Assembly (NCBI RefSeq): GCF_000412635.1 | Contig: NZ_ASTG01000016.1 | Span: 84,658-148,657 of the forward strand | DNA: 64,000 nt | Direction of reading: 5' to 3' | Source: Sphingobium bisphenolivorans | GTDB taxonomy: Bacteria > Pseudomonadota > Alphaproteobacteria > Sphingomonadales > Sphingomonadaceae | The notes under the pieces: model-generated | Databases searched by the model: none | What the model was told of the DNA's origin: nothing | The model's input: only the letters and a program-made list of their open reading frames with translations | Position numbers and translations under genes: made by a program | Shown: one piece after another, positions 1-8,302 of the stretch | Layout of the letters: every line of letters begins with the position of its first letter | Numbering within the stretch: the stretch's first letter is position 1

Positions 1-2
1 CG

Positions 3-635
3 CTCTACACCCACCCCAGCACGGCGCACGACCCCAAGATCACGCCCATTCACAACATCGCCGCCCGCGACAATGCGCGTTTCGACAAGCGCTACGCGCA
101 GCCGATCCGGCCGGGCGAGGCTTATCACAGCGACACGAGCTGGCGGCTTGTCCCGACCTGGGGAGCGGTGTTGCGCGCAGTCGACCTGCCGCCAGTTGGC
201 GGCGATACCGTCTGGGTGGACGCGCATCTCGCCTATGAGGGGCTTTCCGACGCGGTGAAGGAGCGGCTTGAGGGCTTGCACGTCACCCATGATTATCGCG
301 CCGCGCTCAATGCCGATGGCCATGATTACCCGATCGTCGCCCATCCGGTCGTGCGCACCCATCGCGAGACGGGGGAGAAGATCCTCTGGGTCAACCTGAC
401 GCAGAACCCGCAGATATTGGGGGTGGAGCTTTCGGAGAGCCGGGGCCTGATCGATGAGGTCCTGCTGCAATATAAGCGGCCTGAATTTCAGGTTCGCTTC
501 TCCTGGAAGCCGGGATCGGTCGCCTTCTGGGACAATCGTGCGGCGGTTCATTATGCGGTGCGCAACTATGGGGATTATCCGCGCCTGCTGCATCGCGTTC
601 TGATTGCCGACGAGCCGCTCTACGCGGACCTGTGA
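3..635 (+). CDS. TauD/TfdA-family Fe(II)/2-oxoglutarate dioxygenase, 3' part
   Basis: Partial gene: the reading frame is open from the first bases of the window, so the N-terminus lies outside; 210 residues remain. The family hydroxylates a substrate next to a heteroatom (taurine, alkylsulfonates, phenoxyacids), using 2-oxoglutarate and O2 in the cytoplasm. The HxD iron motif is visible in 'YHSDTSW', followed by the strongly conserved end 'FWDNRAAVHYA', which supplies the second iron histidine, and 'HRVLI', which supplies the 2-oxoglutarate arginine. All catalytic residues expected in this half are present, so the fragment looks like part of an intact gene. A good terminator follows. Substrate is unknown: sulfonate or aryloxyalkanoate are the family options, and the nearby sulfatase and FMN monooxygenase make a sulfur role plausible but unproven. 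Confidence 0.9.
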   Translation, partial: LYTHPSTAHDPKITPIHNIAARDNARFDKRYAQPIRPGEAYHSDTSWRLVPTWGAVLRAVDLPPVGGDTVWVDAHLAYEGLSDAVKERLEGLHVTHDYRAALNADGHDYPIVAHPVVRTHRETGEKILWVNLTQNPQILGVELSESRGLIDEVLLQYKRPEFQVRFSWKPGSVAFWDNRAAVHYAVRNYGDYPRLLHRVLIADEPLYADL

Positions 636-665
636 CCCTGACTGCGAACGCGTTTCCCATTGACG

Positions 666-700
666 CGGGAGGAGACTACGGCCTCCTCCCGTTAATTCTT
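666..700 (+). terminator. Rho-independent terminator after the dioxygenase
   Basis: A 9-bp perfect inverted repeat (CGGGAGGAG at 666-674, CTCCTCCCG at 683-691, 8-nt loop) is followed by a T-rich tail (TTAATTCTTT). It lies 30 bp after the dioxygenase stop. Confidence 0.8.
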
Positions 701-886
701 TGGCTCCAGCGGATCGTCTCTGCCAATAATCGTGCCTACCGGATGCAATGTTATCACGCATTCGAATATGCTTATGAGAACATCTTATTAAAGTTAAATT
801 CAAGTTGGATACAGTTTAATTCACTTAGCCAGAATAAACTCACCCGATAACTCTTGTCCCGACACATTTTGATCGGGGAAGAATCT

Positions 887-3427
887 ATGTCCGTTTCGCT
901 CTGGCCGCGCCTGTCTGTTTCCGCCGCCGTTCTTGCAATTGGGATCGTCGGCGCGGCGACATCGCAGGCTGCCGCCAATGATGCCGCCGCCGTCCTGCCC
1001 GACGACGCAGCCGCGGACAGCGCCGCCATCGTGGTGACGGGCGTGCGCGGTGCCCGAGCCCGAACCGTTGCGGACAGCCCTGTTCCGATAGACGTCATCG
1101 ACACGCGCGAGTTGCAAGCCACCGGGCGGGTCGGGCTGAAGGAGATTCTGGGCAATATCGTGCCGTCGCTGACCGTGCCGGCTTTGAGCGGGGGCGGCAC
1201 CTCATCCGGCGCGAAGCCGATCGCGATCCGGGGCCTCAGCGGTGATTATGTGCTGGTGCTGGTGAACGGTAAGCGGCGTCACACAAGTTCGCTGATCAAC
1301 AATCTTTCCCGCATCTCGGGCGGCAGCACGCCGGTCGACATCGACCTTCTGCCCGCCAATGCGGTCGGCCGGGTCGAGGTGCTGCGCGACGGGGCGGCGG
1401 CTCAATATGGGTCGGACGCGATTTCCGGCGTCATCAACTTCATCCTGGACGCAGCGCCGGAAGGGGGCGAGTTCACGACCACCGCAGGTAGCCTTTATGA
1501 GAAGGGCGGCGAACTGGTCCAGCAAGCGGTCAGTTATGGCACCCGGCTGGGGCCGGACGGCGGCTTCATCCGTTTCGCGGTGGAGGGCAAGTTTCACGAC
1601 CGCGCCGATCCATCGGGTGCGATCGTGCCTGGTTCGGTCGATCTCTATCCTCGGCTGGCCGATGGTTCGCGCGATCCGCGCGAGGCGACGATCGATCGTA
1701 ACCGCGCGGGCAATTATGGCCGCACCAACCGCGACTATATCGTCAATGGAAGCTATAATGCGGAACTGCCGATAGGCGAGGACACGACGCTCTACAGCTT
1801 CTCGACGCTCAGCTATCGCGATATCAAGGACGGGCGCGGGCAGTTCAACGCCAATAATGTGAATTCGCTGCCAGAACTCTACCCCAATGGCTTTCTTGCC
1901 AAGCGCCGTATCTGGGAAACGGATTTTCAGATCACGGGTGGTCTGCGCACGACATTCGCGGGGCTTGACGTCGATTTCAGCAGCAGCTTCGGCCGCGATC
2001 ATGTGAAACTGGGCGCGGTCAATACGCTGAACCCGTCGCTGGGGCCGAGCAGCAAGACCAGCTTCTTCATGGGCAAGCAGATTTCCAGCCTGTGGGTCAA
2101 CAATATCGATTTCAGCCGGACCTTCGACATCGGCCTTGCCGAACCGCTGACGCTGGCCTTCGGCGTCGAGCATCGCTGGGAGCGGTTCCAGAACAAGGCG
2201 GGCGAGCCGGACAGCTATCGCGACGGCGGCTATGTCATTCCGCGTGGAACGACCCCCTTCCAACTGGCCTATGGCGGCCAGCGCCCCGCCGCGAGCCTGG
2301 TGTCCTTCACCGGCACGACGGCCGCCGACGCCTTCGTCCTGACGCGCAACAACTTCGCCGGCTATGTCGATATCGGCGCGAATATCACCCCCGCCTGGTT
2401 CGTCGGTGTCGCAGGGCGGGCTGAACATTATACCGATAGTTCGGGCGACACGGTCAGCGGCAAAATCTCGACTCGCTATGAGTTGTTCCCCGGCTTCGCC
2501 CTGCGCGGCGGCGTCAACACCGGCTTTCGCGCGCCGTCGCTGGCGCAGCAGGGCTTCTCCACATCCCAGAATACCGGCATCGTCCTCAATGGCGACTATG
2601 TCACCCAATTGGTGAAGTTCCTCGCACCCAATGATCCGATCGCTGGATATTTCGGCGCCAAGCCGCTGACCCCGGAAAAGTCCTTGAACTTTACCGGCGG
2701 GGCGACCTTCGAAAGCGGCGCCTTCCGCCTGACTCTCGATGCCTATCAGATTCGTATCAAGGACAGGATCGTCAAGACGGAAATCCTGAACAGCGCGGAG
2801 GCGCGGGCGATCCTGACCAGCCCGGAGGTAACGGCCATTCTTGCTCAGCGAGGGGTGCCGGGGATCAGCAGCGCACAATTCTTCATCAATGGGGTAGATA
2901 CGCGGACGCGAGGGGTCGACCTGGTCGGTGAATATACGCTGCGGACGGCGAGCCTGGGTGAGCTCAAGCTCAACGCCGCCTATAGTTACAACAAGACGAA
3001 ATTGCTGCGCGTGGCAGAAAACCCTGGCAATCTGACCAACACCCTGCTGTTCGGGCGGCAGGCGAGGGCCGACCTCGTCCGTGCCACTCCGCGCGACAAG
3101 CTGGTCCTCAGCGGAGACTGGTCGATCGGCCCCGTGCGGAGCCTGCTGCGCGTGACGCGGTTTGGCCATTATACCGAAACGGGCAGCAGCCAGACATCGA
3201 CAGCGGACGATCGGACGTTCGGCGCAAAATGGGTGACCGATCTGGATGTGTCGGCGCAGCTGACCCCCGCTGTCAACCTGGCGGTCGGTGCGAACAATCT
3301 GTTCGACGTCTACCCGGACGCGATCGGCATCACGCAGGCCAGCACCGGGGGTGGCCTCTACGGCAGTTTCGCGCCCTTCGGCCTTAGCGGCGGGTTTTAC
3401 TATGCTCGGCTGGGGGTGAAATTCTGA
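887..3427 (+). CDS. TonB-dependent outer-membrane receptor
   Basis: 846 residues. A signal peptide (about residues 1-30, ending 'ATSQAAA') is followed by 'AAIVVTGVRG', a TBDR plug domain (with 'IRGLSGDYVLVLVNGKR' and 'VEVLRDGAAAQYGSDAISG') and a long beta-barrel ending in phenylalanine ('ARLGVKF'), as required for barrel assembly. Such receptors take up iron chelates or other large solutes with energy from TonB-ExbBD. The ATG at 887 is preferred over a TTG 33 bp upstream because 'GGGGAAG' lies just before it and the signal peptide then begins normally. The stop abuts the stop of the convergent small gene at 3428 with no gap. 'RGLSGDYVLVLVNGKRR' resembles the vitamin B12/colicin-type subfamily; the ligand is unknown. 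Confidence 0.92.
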   Translation: MSVSLWPRLSVSAAVLAIGIVGAATSQAAANDAAAVLPDDAAADSAAIVVTGVRGARARTVADSPVPIDVIDTRELQATGRVGLKEILGNIVPSLTVPALSGGGTSSGAKPIAIRGLSGDYVLVLVNGKRRHTSSLINNLSRISGGSTPVDIDLLPANAVGRVEVLRDGAAAQYGSDAISGVINFILDAAPEGGEFTTTAGSLYEKGGELVQQAVSYGTRLGPDGGFIRFAVEGKFHDRADPSGAIVPGSVDLYPRLADGSRDPREATIDRNRAGNYGRTNRDYIVNGSYNAELPIGEDTTLYSFSTLSYRDIKDGRGQFNANNVNSLPELYPNGFLAKRRIWETDFQITGGLRTTFAGLDVDFSSSFGRDHVKLGAVNTLNPSLGPSSKTSFFMGKQISSLWVNNIDFSRTFDIGLAEPLTLAFGVEHRWERFQNKAGEPDSYRDGGYVIPRGTTPFQLAYGGQRPAASLVSFTGTTAADAFVLTRNNFAGYVDIGANITPAWFVGVAGRAEHYTDSSGDTVSGKISTRYELFPGFALRGGVNTGFRAPSLAQQGFSTSQNTGIVLNGDYVTQLVKFLAPNDPIAGYFGAKPLTPEKSLNFTGGATFESGAFRLTLDAYQIRIKDRIVKTEILNSAEARAILTSPEVTAILAQRGVPGISSAQFFINGVDTRTRGVDLVGEYTLRTASLGELKLNAAYSYNKTKLLRVAENPGNLTNTLLFGRQARADLVRATPRDKLVLSGDWSIGPVRSLLRVTRFGHYTETGSSQTSTADDRTFGAKWVTDLDVSAQLTPAVNLAVGANNLFDVYPDAIGITQASTGGGLYGSFAPFGLSGGFYYARLGVKF

Positions 3428-3622
3428 TCACTCATCGTCCGGATCGAAGCTGAGAGCATCTTCCTCATCGCGGTCGAGCTGGTCGTCGAGGGCCTCGGCG
3501 ATCAGGTCGAGTTGTTCGTAGCTGGCGGTCAGTTCGATGGCGGGCTGATCCCCCGCCTCGAAGGTGAGGATATATTCGTCGCCTTCGCGAGCGATGCTGA
3601 AGCCGGAAATTTGCGTCGGCAT
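3428..3622 (-). CDS. Small acidic protein of unknown function
   Basis: 64 residues, strongly acidic, with a C-terminus dominated by Asp and Glu ('DDQLDRDEEDALSFDPDDE'). No signal peptide or membrane segment. The ATG at 3622 is preferred because 'GGGAGAAT' precedes it at good spacing; an upstream start would add a poor 14-residue leader. The pattern (short beta-strands, 'YILTFEAGDQPAIELTASYEQL', shown here only in part of the protein) resembles small conserved sphingomonad proteins of unknown function. It converges on the TBDR, the two stop codons being adjacent. Confidence 0.7.
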   Translation of the reverse strand: MPTQISGFSIAREGDEYILTFEAGDQPAIELTASYEQLDLIAEALDDQLDRDEEDALSFDPDDE

Positions 3623-3662
3623 AAGGATTCTCCCGGGCGGTTCTGGATGAGTTCGGCGGTTC

Positions 3663-3702
3663 AAAGCGGGTAAGGGATGACGGTCCGGTTAGTTCCCGCT
3701 TT
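3663..3702 (+). terminator. Possible hairpin, AAAGCGGG / CCCGCTTT
   Basis: An 8-bp inverted repeat (3663-3670 and 3695-3702) with a 24-nt loop, ending in TTTT. It could stop read-through from the TBDR before the SDR gene, but the loop is long and it lies 236 bp past the TBDR stop. Confidence 0.35.
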
Positions 3703-3838
3703 TCGGGTCGAGTCCGGCACGGGAAGGTGAAATATCTCGGGTCGATGCGGCCGGGCTCATGTGGCTGCGGCTGAAGCAGCCTTTCGGGGCGTGGAGCGTT
3801 ACGGGGGCAGAATGGATCAAGCGAAAGGCAGGCGGAGC

Positions 3839-4609
3839 ATGGCCCGCATCTTCATCACCGGCAGCACGGAGGGTCTGGGCCGTGCCGCAGCCGAAGCGCT
3901 GATGAGCCAAGGTCATGAGGTGGTGCTCCACGCGCGCTCGAAGGAGCGCGTCTCGGCGGTTTCGGATATCGCGGAACGGTCGGCCGGGCTGGCGGTGGGC
4001 GATCTGTCCAGCGGGAGCGAGGTTCGCGCCGTTGCCGATCAGGTCAATGCGCTGGGGCGGATGGACGCGATTATCCACAATGCGGGGATATACAGCACGG
4101 CGGAGCGGGGATCGACCCCGGAGGGGCACGCCACGATCTTCGCGGTGAACAGTCTGGCGCCTTATATGCTGACCGCATTGATCGAGCGCCCAGCGCGGCT
4201 CGTTTACATGAGCAGCGGCCTGCATCGGGGAGGCGAGGGATCGCTGCCCGATCTTGATTGGACAGTGCGGCGCTGGGATGCGGGGAAGGCCTATGCGGAA
4301 AGCAAGTTGCAGGCCGTGGCGCTCGCCTTTGCGCTGGCGCGCCGCTGGCCCGATGTGTTGTGCAGCGCGGTCGATCCCGGCTGGGTGCGCACGCGGATGG
4401 GCGGATCGAGCGCGCCTGTCGATATCGACACCGGGCAGCGGACGCAGAGCTGGCTCGCCGCTACTGAGGAACCGGCAGGTCTGATCAGCGGCCGATACTG
4501 GCACAATCTTCGGACGGAGGAGCCGGCGGAAGAGGCCGCCGACGTCGAGTTTCAGGATCGGCTGCTGGAACGGTTTGCCGAGATCACAGGGATCGGGCTG
4601 CCGGGCTGA
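3839..4609 (+). CDS. Short-chain dehydrogenase/reductase
   Basis: 256 residues, usual SDR length. The NAD(P)-binding glycine motif TGSTEGLG is at residues 7-14, 'HNAG' near residue 80, the serine in 'YMSSG' and the catalytic YAESK near residue 151. The start at 3839 places the Rossmann strand 'ARIFITG' at the N-terminus and has 'GGCGGAG' upstream; an in-frame ATG at 3812 is an alternative. SDRs of this shape oxidise or reduce an alcohol/ketone; the C-terminal part ('SAVDPGWVRTRMGG') is typical of the retinol-dehydrogenase-like subgroup. It ends 4 bp from the convergent SDR at 4614. Substrate unknown. Confidence 0.88.
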   Translation: MARIFITGSTEGLGRAAAEALMSQGHEVVLHARSKERVSAVSDIAERSAGLAVGDLSSGSEVRAVADQVNALGRMDAIIHNAGIYSTAERGSTPEGHATIFAVNSLAPYMLTALIERPARLVYMSSGLHRGGEGSLPDLDWTVRRWDAGKAYAESKLQAVALAFALARRWPDVLCSAVDPGWVRTRMGGSSAPVDIDTGQRTQSWLAATEEPAGLISGRYWHNLRTEEPAEEAADVEFQDRLLERFAEITGIGLPG

Positions 4610-4613
4610 TCCC

Positions 4614-5348
4614 TCAAAGCCGGGCGAGGCGGCCGCCGTCCACCGCCAGCGACGCGCCTGTGATGAAGGCTGCGTCGTCGCTCGCCAGAAAGGCGACGGC
4701 GGCGGCGATATTGGCCGGCGTGCCTACATCGCGCTTGTCGATCGTCTCGGCGCCTGACTTGACGTTCGGATTGTTCCACAACATCGGCGTATCGATGGCG
4801 CCCGGCAGCACCGCATTGGCACGGATCGCCACGTCGCGCCCCTCGATCGCGGTGCTGCGGGTAAGCGAGAGCATGGCCGCCTTGGCCGCTGCATAAGGGG
4901 CGGCATTGGCGCTGGTTTCCATGGCATGGACGCTCGCGATGTTGACGATCGCGCCGCCTTTGCTGCCGAAATGGAGAAAGGCCTGTTTGGTGAAGAAGGC
5001 CGCCCCGAGCAGGTCGACGCGCAGCACCTTCATCCAGTCGTCGCCGGACCATTCCGCCAGCGTCTTGAAGGACATGAGTCCTGCATTGTTGACGATGATG
5101 TCGAGCCTGCCGAACCGGTCGAGTGCCGCCTGGACGCAAGCCGCCACCTGATCCTCCGCGCCGACGTCGCAGCCGAAGCCGAGCGCTGCGCCGCCCATCT
5201 TGCCCGCCGTGGCCTGGGCGGCGGCGCTGTCGAGATCGGCAATGAGGGCGGCCGCGCCCTCGGCACGGAGGCGCGCGGCGATGGCGGCGCCGATCCCGCC
5301 CGCCCCGCCCGTGATGATCGCGACGCGGTCCTTGAAACGCGCTTCCAT
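4614..5348 (-). CDS. Short-chain dehydrogenase/reductase, coupled to the GH1-like gene
   Basis: 244 residues, classical SDR: TGGAGGIG at residues 13-20, NNAG at 87-90, catalytic Ser139, Tyr152 and Lys156 ('YAAAK'), and the end motif 'GASLAVDGG'. Two ATGs in tandem are possible starts. The second (5348) has AGGAGG at 7-nt spacing and is chosen; the first (5351) forms an ATGA overlap with the glycosidase stop. Either way the gene is translationally coupled to the upstream glycosidase, suggesting that the two enzymes act on one substrate, for example a glycoside whose freed alcohol or sugar is then oxidised. This functional link is inference. Confidence 0.9.
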   Translation of the reverse strand: MEARFKDRVAIITGGAGGIGAAIAARLRAEGAAALIADLDSAAAQATAGKMGGAALGFGCDVGAEDQVAACVQAALDRFGRLDIIVNNAGLMSFKTLAEWSGDDWMKVLRVDLLGAAFFTKQAFLHFGSKGGAIVNIASVHAMETSANAAPYAAAKAAMLSLTRSTAIEGRDVAIRANAVLPGAIDTPMLWNNPNVKSGAETIDKRDVGTPANIAAAVAFLASDDAAFITGASLAVDGGRLARL

Positions 5349-6643
5349 CATCCATCCTCCTGCACGGCCGGCGAGGTGGCCGGCGTCCTGATCATCCGCT
5401 TGGCGCGGGCGCGCTGCTCGGCCGCGAAATTGCGGTCGGCGTCGCTGGGCAGCACCACCGGCACGGTCAGGCATAGGCTCTGCGTCGGAAGGACATCGCG
5501 CCATTGCTGGATCAACCGCTTATAGGCTTCACCCACCGGGCGGATCTTGCGGTCGAGATCGTAGAGGCCGAGCGGATTGACGTTGCCGCGCTTCTCGCGA
5601 AGGGCGCTGTCCCAGTCGACCTGATCGGTCAGTGAATACCAGGTGAAGCCAACGATCGGCACGCCATCGTTGCGGACGCGCAGGACGTTGGCCCATTGCT
5701 TCCACAACCAATCGACCGCTTCGGTGCCGAGCGGGCCCTGCGACAGGTTGGTTTCGGTGTGCATCACCGGCAGATGATAGCGCTGATGATATTGGCGGGT
5801 GATCTCGCTATAGCCGAATATCTCGCCTGATGCTCGGGTCCGGCCGTCTTCCGATACCCGGTGTTCGTTGGTCACATAATAGTCATTGCCCATGATGCAA
5901 TGCTGTTTCAGGCGGTTGTCGAGGAAGAAATGATATTCCTCCCGTGTCATGCCGTTATCCATCAGATATTCGTACATTTCCGAATCCAGGCGGCGGCCGT
6001 AATTGAGATCGAGCGAGAGGAAGCGCTGCGAGTTCATGAGCTCGGCAGGGCGAATAGCCGCTGGGGATTCCGCATGAAAATATTCGGAAGATTCGCTCTG
6101 AATGAAGATGGCGTCGGCTCGCACTTCCAATATCCGGCGCATCGCACAGACATTGGCGCGGACCAGATGCTTGAGCGCGGTCACAAACGCCCGGTCGTCG
6201 CTCAGTTGCTCGTTCCACCAGCCATAGCGCGCCGAGAAGGTCGCGCAGATATACATTTCATTGACTGGCGTGTAGAGTTGCACCCAAGGGTAGCGCTCGG
6301 CGAAGCGGCCGGCATAGATCGCGAACTGATCGGGAAAGTCGGGGTTCTGAAAATTCCCCACCCAGTCCGGCACGCCGAAGTGGCAGAGATCGACAATCGG
6401 CACGAGGTCCAGCCGCTGGAGTTCCGCGAAACTCTTGTCGGCAAAGTCCCAGTCATATTTATCCGGGCCAAGCCAGGTCAGGTGAATGGGCGGGCCGTAG
6501 CGTAGATAGCCGATGCCCATATCCCTGACGAGCGCGAAATCCTCCTGCCAGCGGTCATAATGGCCGCAGCTTTCCATTTCATCGACCCGCGTCCGGCCAT
6601 TGTCGATGGTCGGTACGCTGTTTTCGACACCGGTCGCGAACAT
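5348..6643 (-). CDS. GH1-like (clan GH-A) glycosyl hydrolase
   Basis: 431 residues from the chosen ATG. The protein has the (beta/alpha)8 pattern of family 1 glycosidases: 'YTPVNEM' supplies the acid/base glutamate (E129) and 'VMHTETN' the nucleophile (E297), followed by 'GFTWYSLTDQVDW'. No signal peptide, so cytoplasmic. The start is uncertain: the ATG at 6643 gives the family-typical beginning 'MFATGVENS' but has only a distant GGGAGA, while an in-frame TTG at 6682 would add 13 residues. The gene overlaps the SDR start by one base (TGATG). It is shorter and more divergent than ordinary beta-glucosidases (no 'TFNEP' or 'ITENG' in exact form), so the sugar specificity cannot be told. Confidence 0.82.
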   Translation of the reverse strand: MFATGVENSVPTIDNGRTRVDEMESCGHYDRWQEDFALVRDMGIGYLRYGPPIHLTWLGPDKYDWDFADKSFAELQRLDLVPIVDLCHFGVPDWVGNFQNPDFPDQFAIYAGRFAERYPWVQLYTPVNEMYICATFSARYGWWNEQLSDDRAFVTALKHLVRANVCAMRRILEVRADAIFIQSESSEYFHAESPAAIRPAELMNSQRFLSLDLNYGRRLDSEMYEYLMDNGMTREEYHFFLDNRLKQHCIMGNDYYVTNEHRVSEDGRTRASGEIFGYSEITRQYHQRYHLPVMHTETNLSQGPLGTEAVDWLWKQWANVLRVRNDGVPIVGFTWYSLTDQVDWDSALREKRGNVNPLGLYDLDRKIRPVGEAYKRLIQQWRDVLPTQSLCLTVPVVLPSDADRNFAAEQRARAKRMIRTPATSPAVQEDG

Positions 6644-6725
6644 GAAGGTAGCGATGACCTGTCTCCCTTGCGCTGGCCTCAATCAGGGAAAGCGATCCAG
6701 GCTTTGCATTGATCCGCAACACCAC

Positions 6726-6784
6726 CGTTCGGGCTGAGCCTGTCGAAGCCTGCGCGCGTCCTTCGAGAGGCTCAGGACGAACGG
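6726..6784. repeat. REP-like imperfect palindrome of sphingomonad type
   Basis: Arms CGTTCGGGCTGAGCCTGTC at 6726-6744 and a near-complementary right arm at 6761-6784 ('CTTCGAGAGGCTCAGGACG' plus AACGG) form a long imperfect stem. This palindrome type is widespread in intergenic DNA of sphingomonads and related alphaproteobacteria. It lies between the glycosidase promoter and the 3' end of the small gene at 6828, where it may also act as a terminator. Confidence 0.7.
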
Positions 6785-6827
6785 ATGTTCGGACGGGTCA
6801 TGATCGACCCCATTGTTGTTCCCGCGC

Positions 6828-7136
6828 TCATGAGACGGTCACGTCGGCGGCCCCAGCCTCCCGGAACGCCTCCCTCACGGCGTCGCTTTCATCTTCGTTC
6901 ATGTCGACGGAGACGAGCAATTCGCCCTCATAGGCGGCGCCCCGAGCGTCCGTGCTCTCTCCCGGATGGCCGCTTTCCACATCGGCACCGGCAGGCTGCG
7001 CGCCGGAGCTATTCTGCTGGCCAGCGGGCTCGATGAAGATGTCCGTGCGCTCGATCCCATATTCCTGAACCAGATGCTCGACCGCCAGTTCCACTTCGCG
7101 GCGGCTGGGGAATAGAGCCTTGATCGTCCTTGCCAT
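6828..7136 (-). CDS. Conserved small cytoplasmic protein, stress-protein-like fold
   Basis: 102 residues; ATG preceded by GGAGG at 6-nt spacing. The layout is a beta-alpha-beta unit ('TIKALFPSRREVELAVEHL', then 'GIERTDIFIEP'), a Gly/Ser/Ala-rich linker (about residues 38-65) and a second beta-alpha-beta unit ('ELLVSVDMNEDESDAVREAF', then 'AADVTVS'). This resembles the two halves of the general-stress-protein 17M/YflT-type domain, but the resemblance is by pattern only. It is alone, with an 18-bp palindrome about 70 bp upstream. Function unknown. Confidence 0.75.
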   Translation of the reverse strand: MARTIKALFPSRREVELAVEHLVQEYGIERTDIFIEPAGQQNSSGAQPAGADVESGHPGESTDARGAAYEGELLVSVDMNEDESDAVREAFREAGAADVTVS

Positions 7137-7207
7137 AGATGCCTCCGATTGCAGGGGGAGAGCGCAGCAAGGCGGGCAAAGTTCCCGTCATTCTCCCCAC
7201 AAGGTGA

Positions 7208-7225
7208 CAGGTCCGATCGGACCTG
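7208..7225. promoter_or_regulatory. Perfect 18-bp palindrome CAGGTCCGATCGGACCTG
   Basis: Fully self-complementary with no loop, 72 bp upstream of the ATG of the small gene at 7136. A loop-free palindrome is more like a dimeric-repressor operator than a terminator. No known consensus recognised. Confidence 0.45.
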
Positions 7226-7369
7226 ACGGACCCAGCGGGGCGTCGGGGCGATAGGTGGGCGCGGCGGTAAAGCTGATTTTATTCGCGCCCGGTCAGCACC
7301 CCGGCGAGAAAATAGGCGACACGCCGCGCCGGCGGGTGATCCGGCGTGCCCGGAGAACCCGACATCATG

Positions 7370-7385
7370 GCCCCTCGTGAGGGGC
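7370..7385 (-). terminator. Short GC-rich hairpin after the FGE gene
   Basis: GCCCCTC-GT-GAGGGGC, 7-bp arms and a 2-base loop, 17 bp past the stop of the formylglycine-generating-enzyme gene. No T-run follows, so termination is only possible. Confidence 0.35.
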
Positions 7386-7402
7386 GAACCGAGGCAAGGC
7401 GG

Positions 7403-8302
7403 TTACCGCCGAGCGGGAGAACCTCCCGCCGCGCTGATGGTCCTGAAGCCAATATGCGACGTACCAAGGTCCAGCTCCTGCGCCTGGAAAGCGGCCGGGC
7501 GGAAATTGGCGCAATAGTTCATCGCACAGAGATAGGAGCCGCCTTTGACGAGTCCGCTGCGGCCGCGCTGTTCGCTCGTCCATTCCCAGACATTGCCGAC
7601 CATGTCGTGCAGGCCGAAGCTGTTGCCCTTGAAGCAGCCGACGGGCGCCAGTCCGGCATAGCCGTCCCGACCGGTGTCGCGAACCGGGAATACGCCCTGC
7701 CAGCTGTTCGCCGTCGGGTGGCCTTCGTCGTCATAGGCCCAACTGGCCGGAGGGCGGGAGGCTGCCTGATCGTCGCGCGCGGCGCGTTCCCATTGCGCTT
7801 CATCGGGCAGGGCAGCGCTAGCCCAGCGCGCATAGGCGGCGGCGTCCTCATGATCGACATGGATGACCGGCCAATCTTCACGCCCCTCGATGCTGCTGCC
7901 TGCGCCATCGGGATGCCGCCAGTCGGCCCCCTTGCGATAGCGCCACCAACTGGCGGCATTGTTGAGATCGACCGGCCCCGCCGGGGGCACGAAGATGGCG
8001 GAGCCGCCCTCCCGCTCCGCCGCGGTGCGGTATCCGGTGGCAGCGACGAAGGCTGCGAACTGCCGATTGGTAACCTCATGCCGGTCGATCCAGAAGGCGG
8101 CGACCGCGACCTTCCTGCCCGGCCGTCCTTCGCCATCCTCGCCCAGCAGCACGGTGCCAGCCGGAACCAGCACCCGGCCATCGCGAACGTCGCAGCCTGC
8201 GGCTTGCAGCGACGTGCTGCGGGGCGGCGGCGCTGCGCTCAACAGCGCAGCCCCGGCCGTGGCGATGAACGCCGCGCACGCGATCCGCCGCATCCGCCTC
8301 AT
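7403..8302 (-). CDS. Formylglycine-generating enzyme family protein with signal peptide
   Basis: 299 residues. FGE oxidises a cysteine in the CxPxR motif of sulfatases to formylglycine using O2 and Cu(I). The family core runs from 'FWIDRHEVTNRQF' to 'GFRTIS'. The two copper-binding active-site cysteines are present in 'GGSYLCAMNYCANFR' (C259 and C264), and so is 'MVGNVWEWT'. The N-terminus ('MRRMRRIACAAFIATAGAALLSA') is a clear Sec signal peptide without a lipobox, so the enzyme should work in the periplasm, unlike the usual cytoplasmic bacterial FGE. Its ATG overlaps the sulfatase stop (ATGA at 8302-8299), a direct link to its probable substrate. Confidence 0.9.
   Translation of the reverse strand: MRRMRRIACAAFIATAGAALLSAAPPPRSTSLQAAGCDVRDGRVLVPAGTVLLGEDGEGRPGRKVAVAAFWIDRHEVTNRQFAAFVAATGYRTAAEREGGSAIFVPPAGPVDLNNAASWWRYRKGADWRHPDGAGSSIEGREDWPVIHVDHEDAAAYARWASAALPDEAQWERAARDDQAASRPPASWAYDDEGHPTANSWQGVFPVRDTGRDGYAGLAPVGCFKGNSFGLHDMVGNVWEWTSEQRGRSGLVKGGSYLCAMNYCANFRPAAFQAQELDLGTSHIGFRTISAAGGSPARR

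Noticed and set aside
632..850. 72-codon open frame after the dioxygenase
   Set aside because: It runs across the terminator hairpin and an AT-rich promoter region, with no ribosome-binding site.
1202..3169. Long open frame (655 codons) antisense to the first TBDR
   Set aside because: Arg/Ala-rich, without recognisable domains or a ribosome-binding site; produced by the GC-biased third positions of the sense gene.
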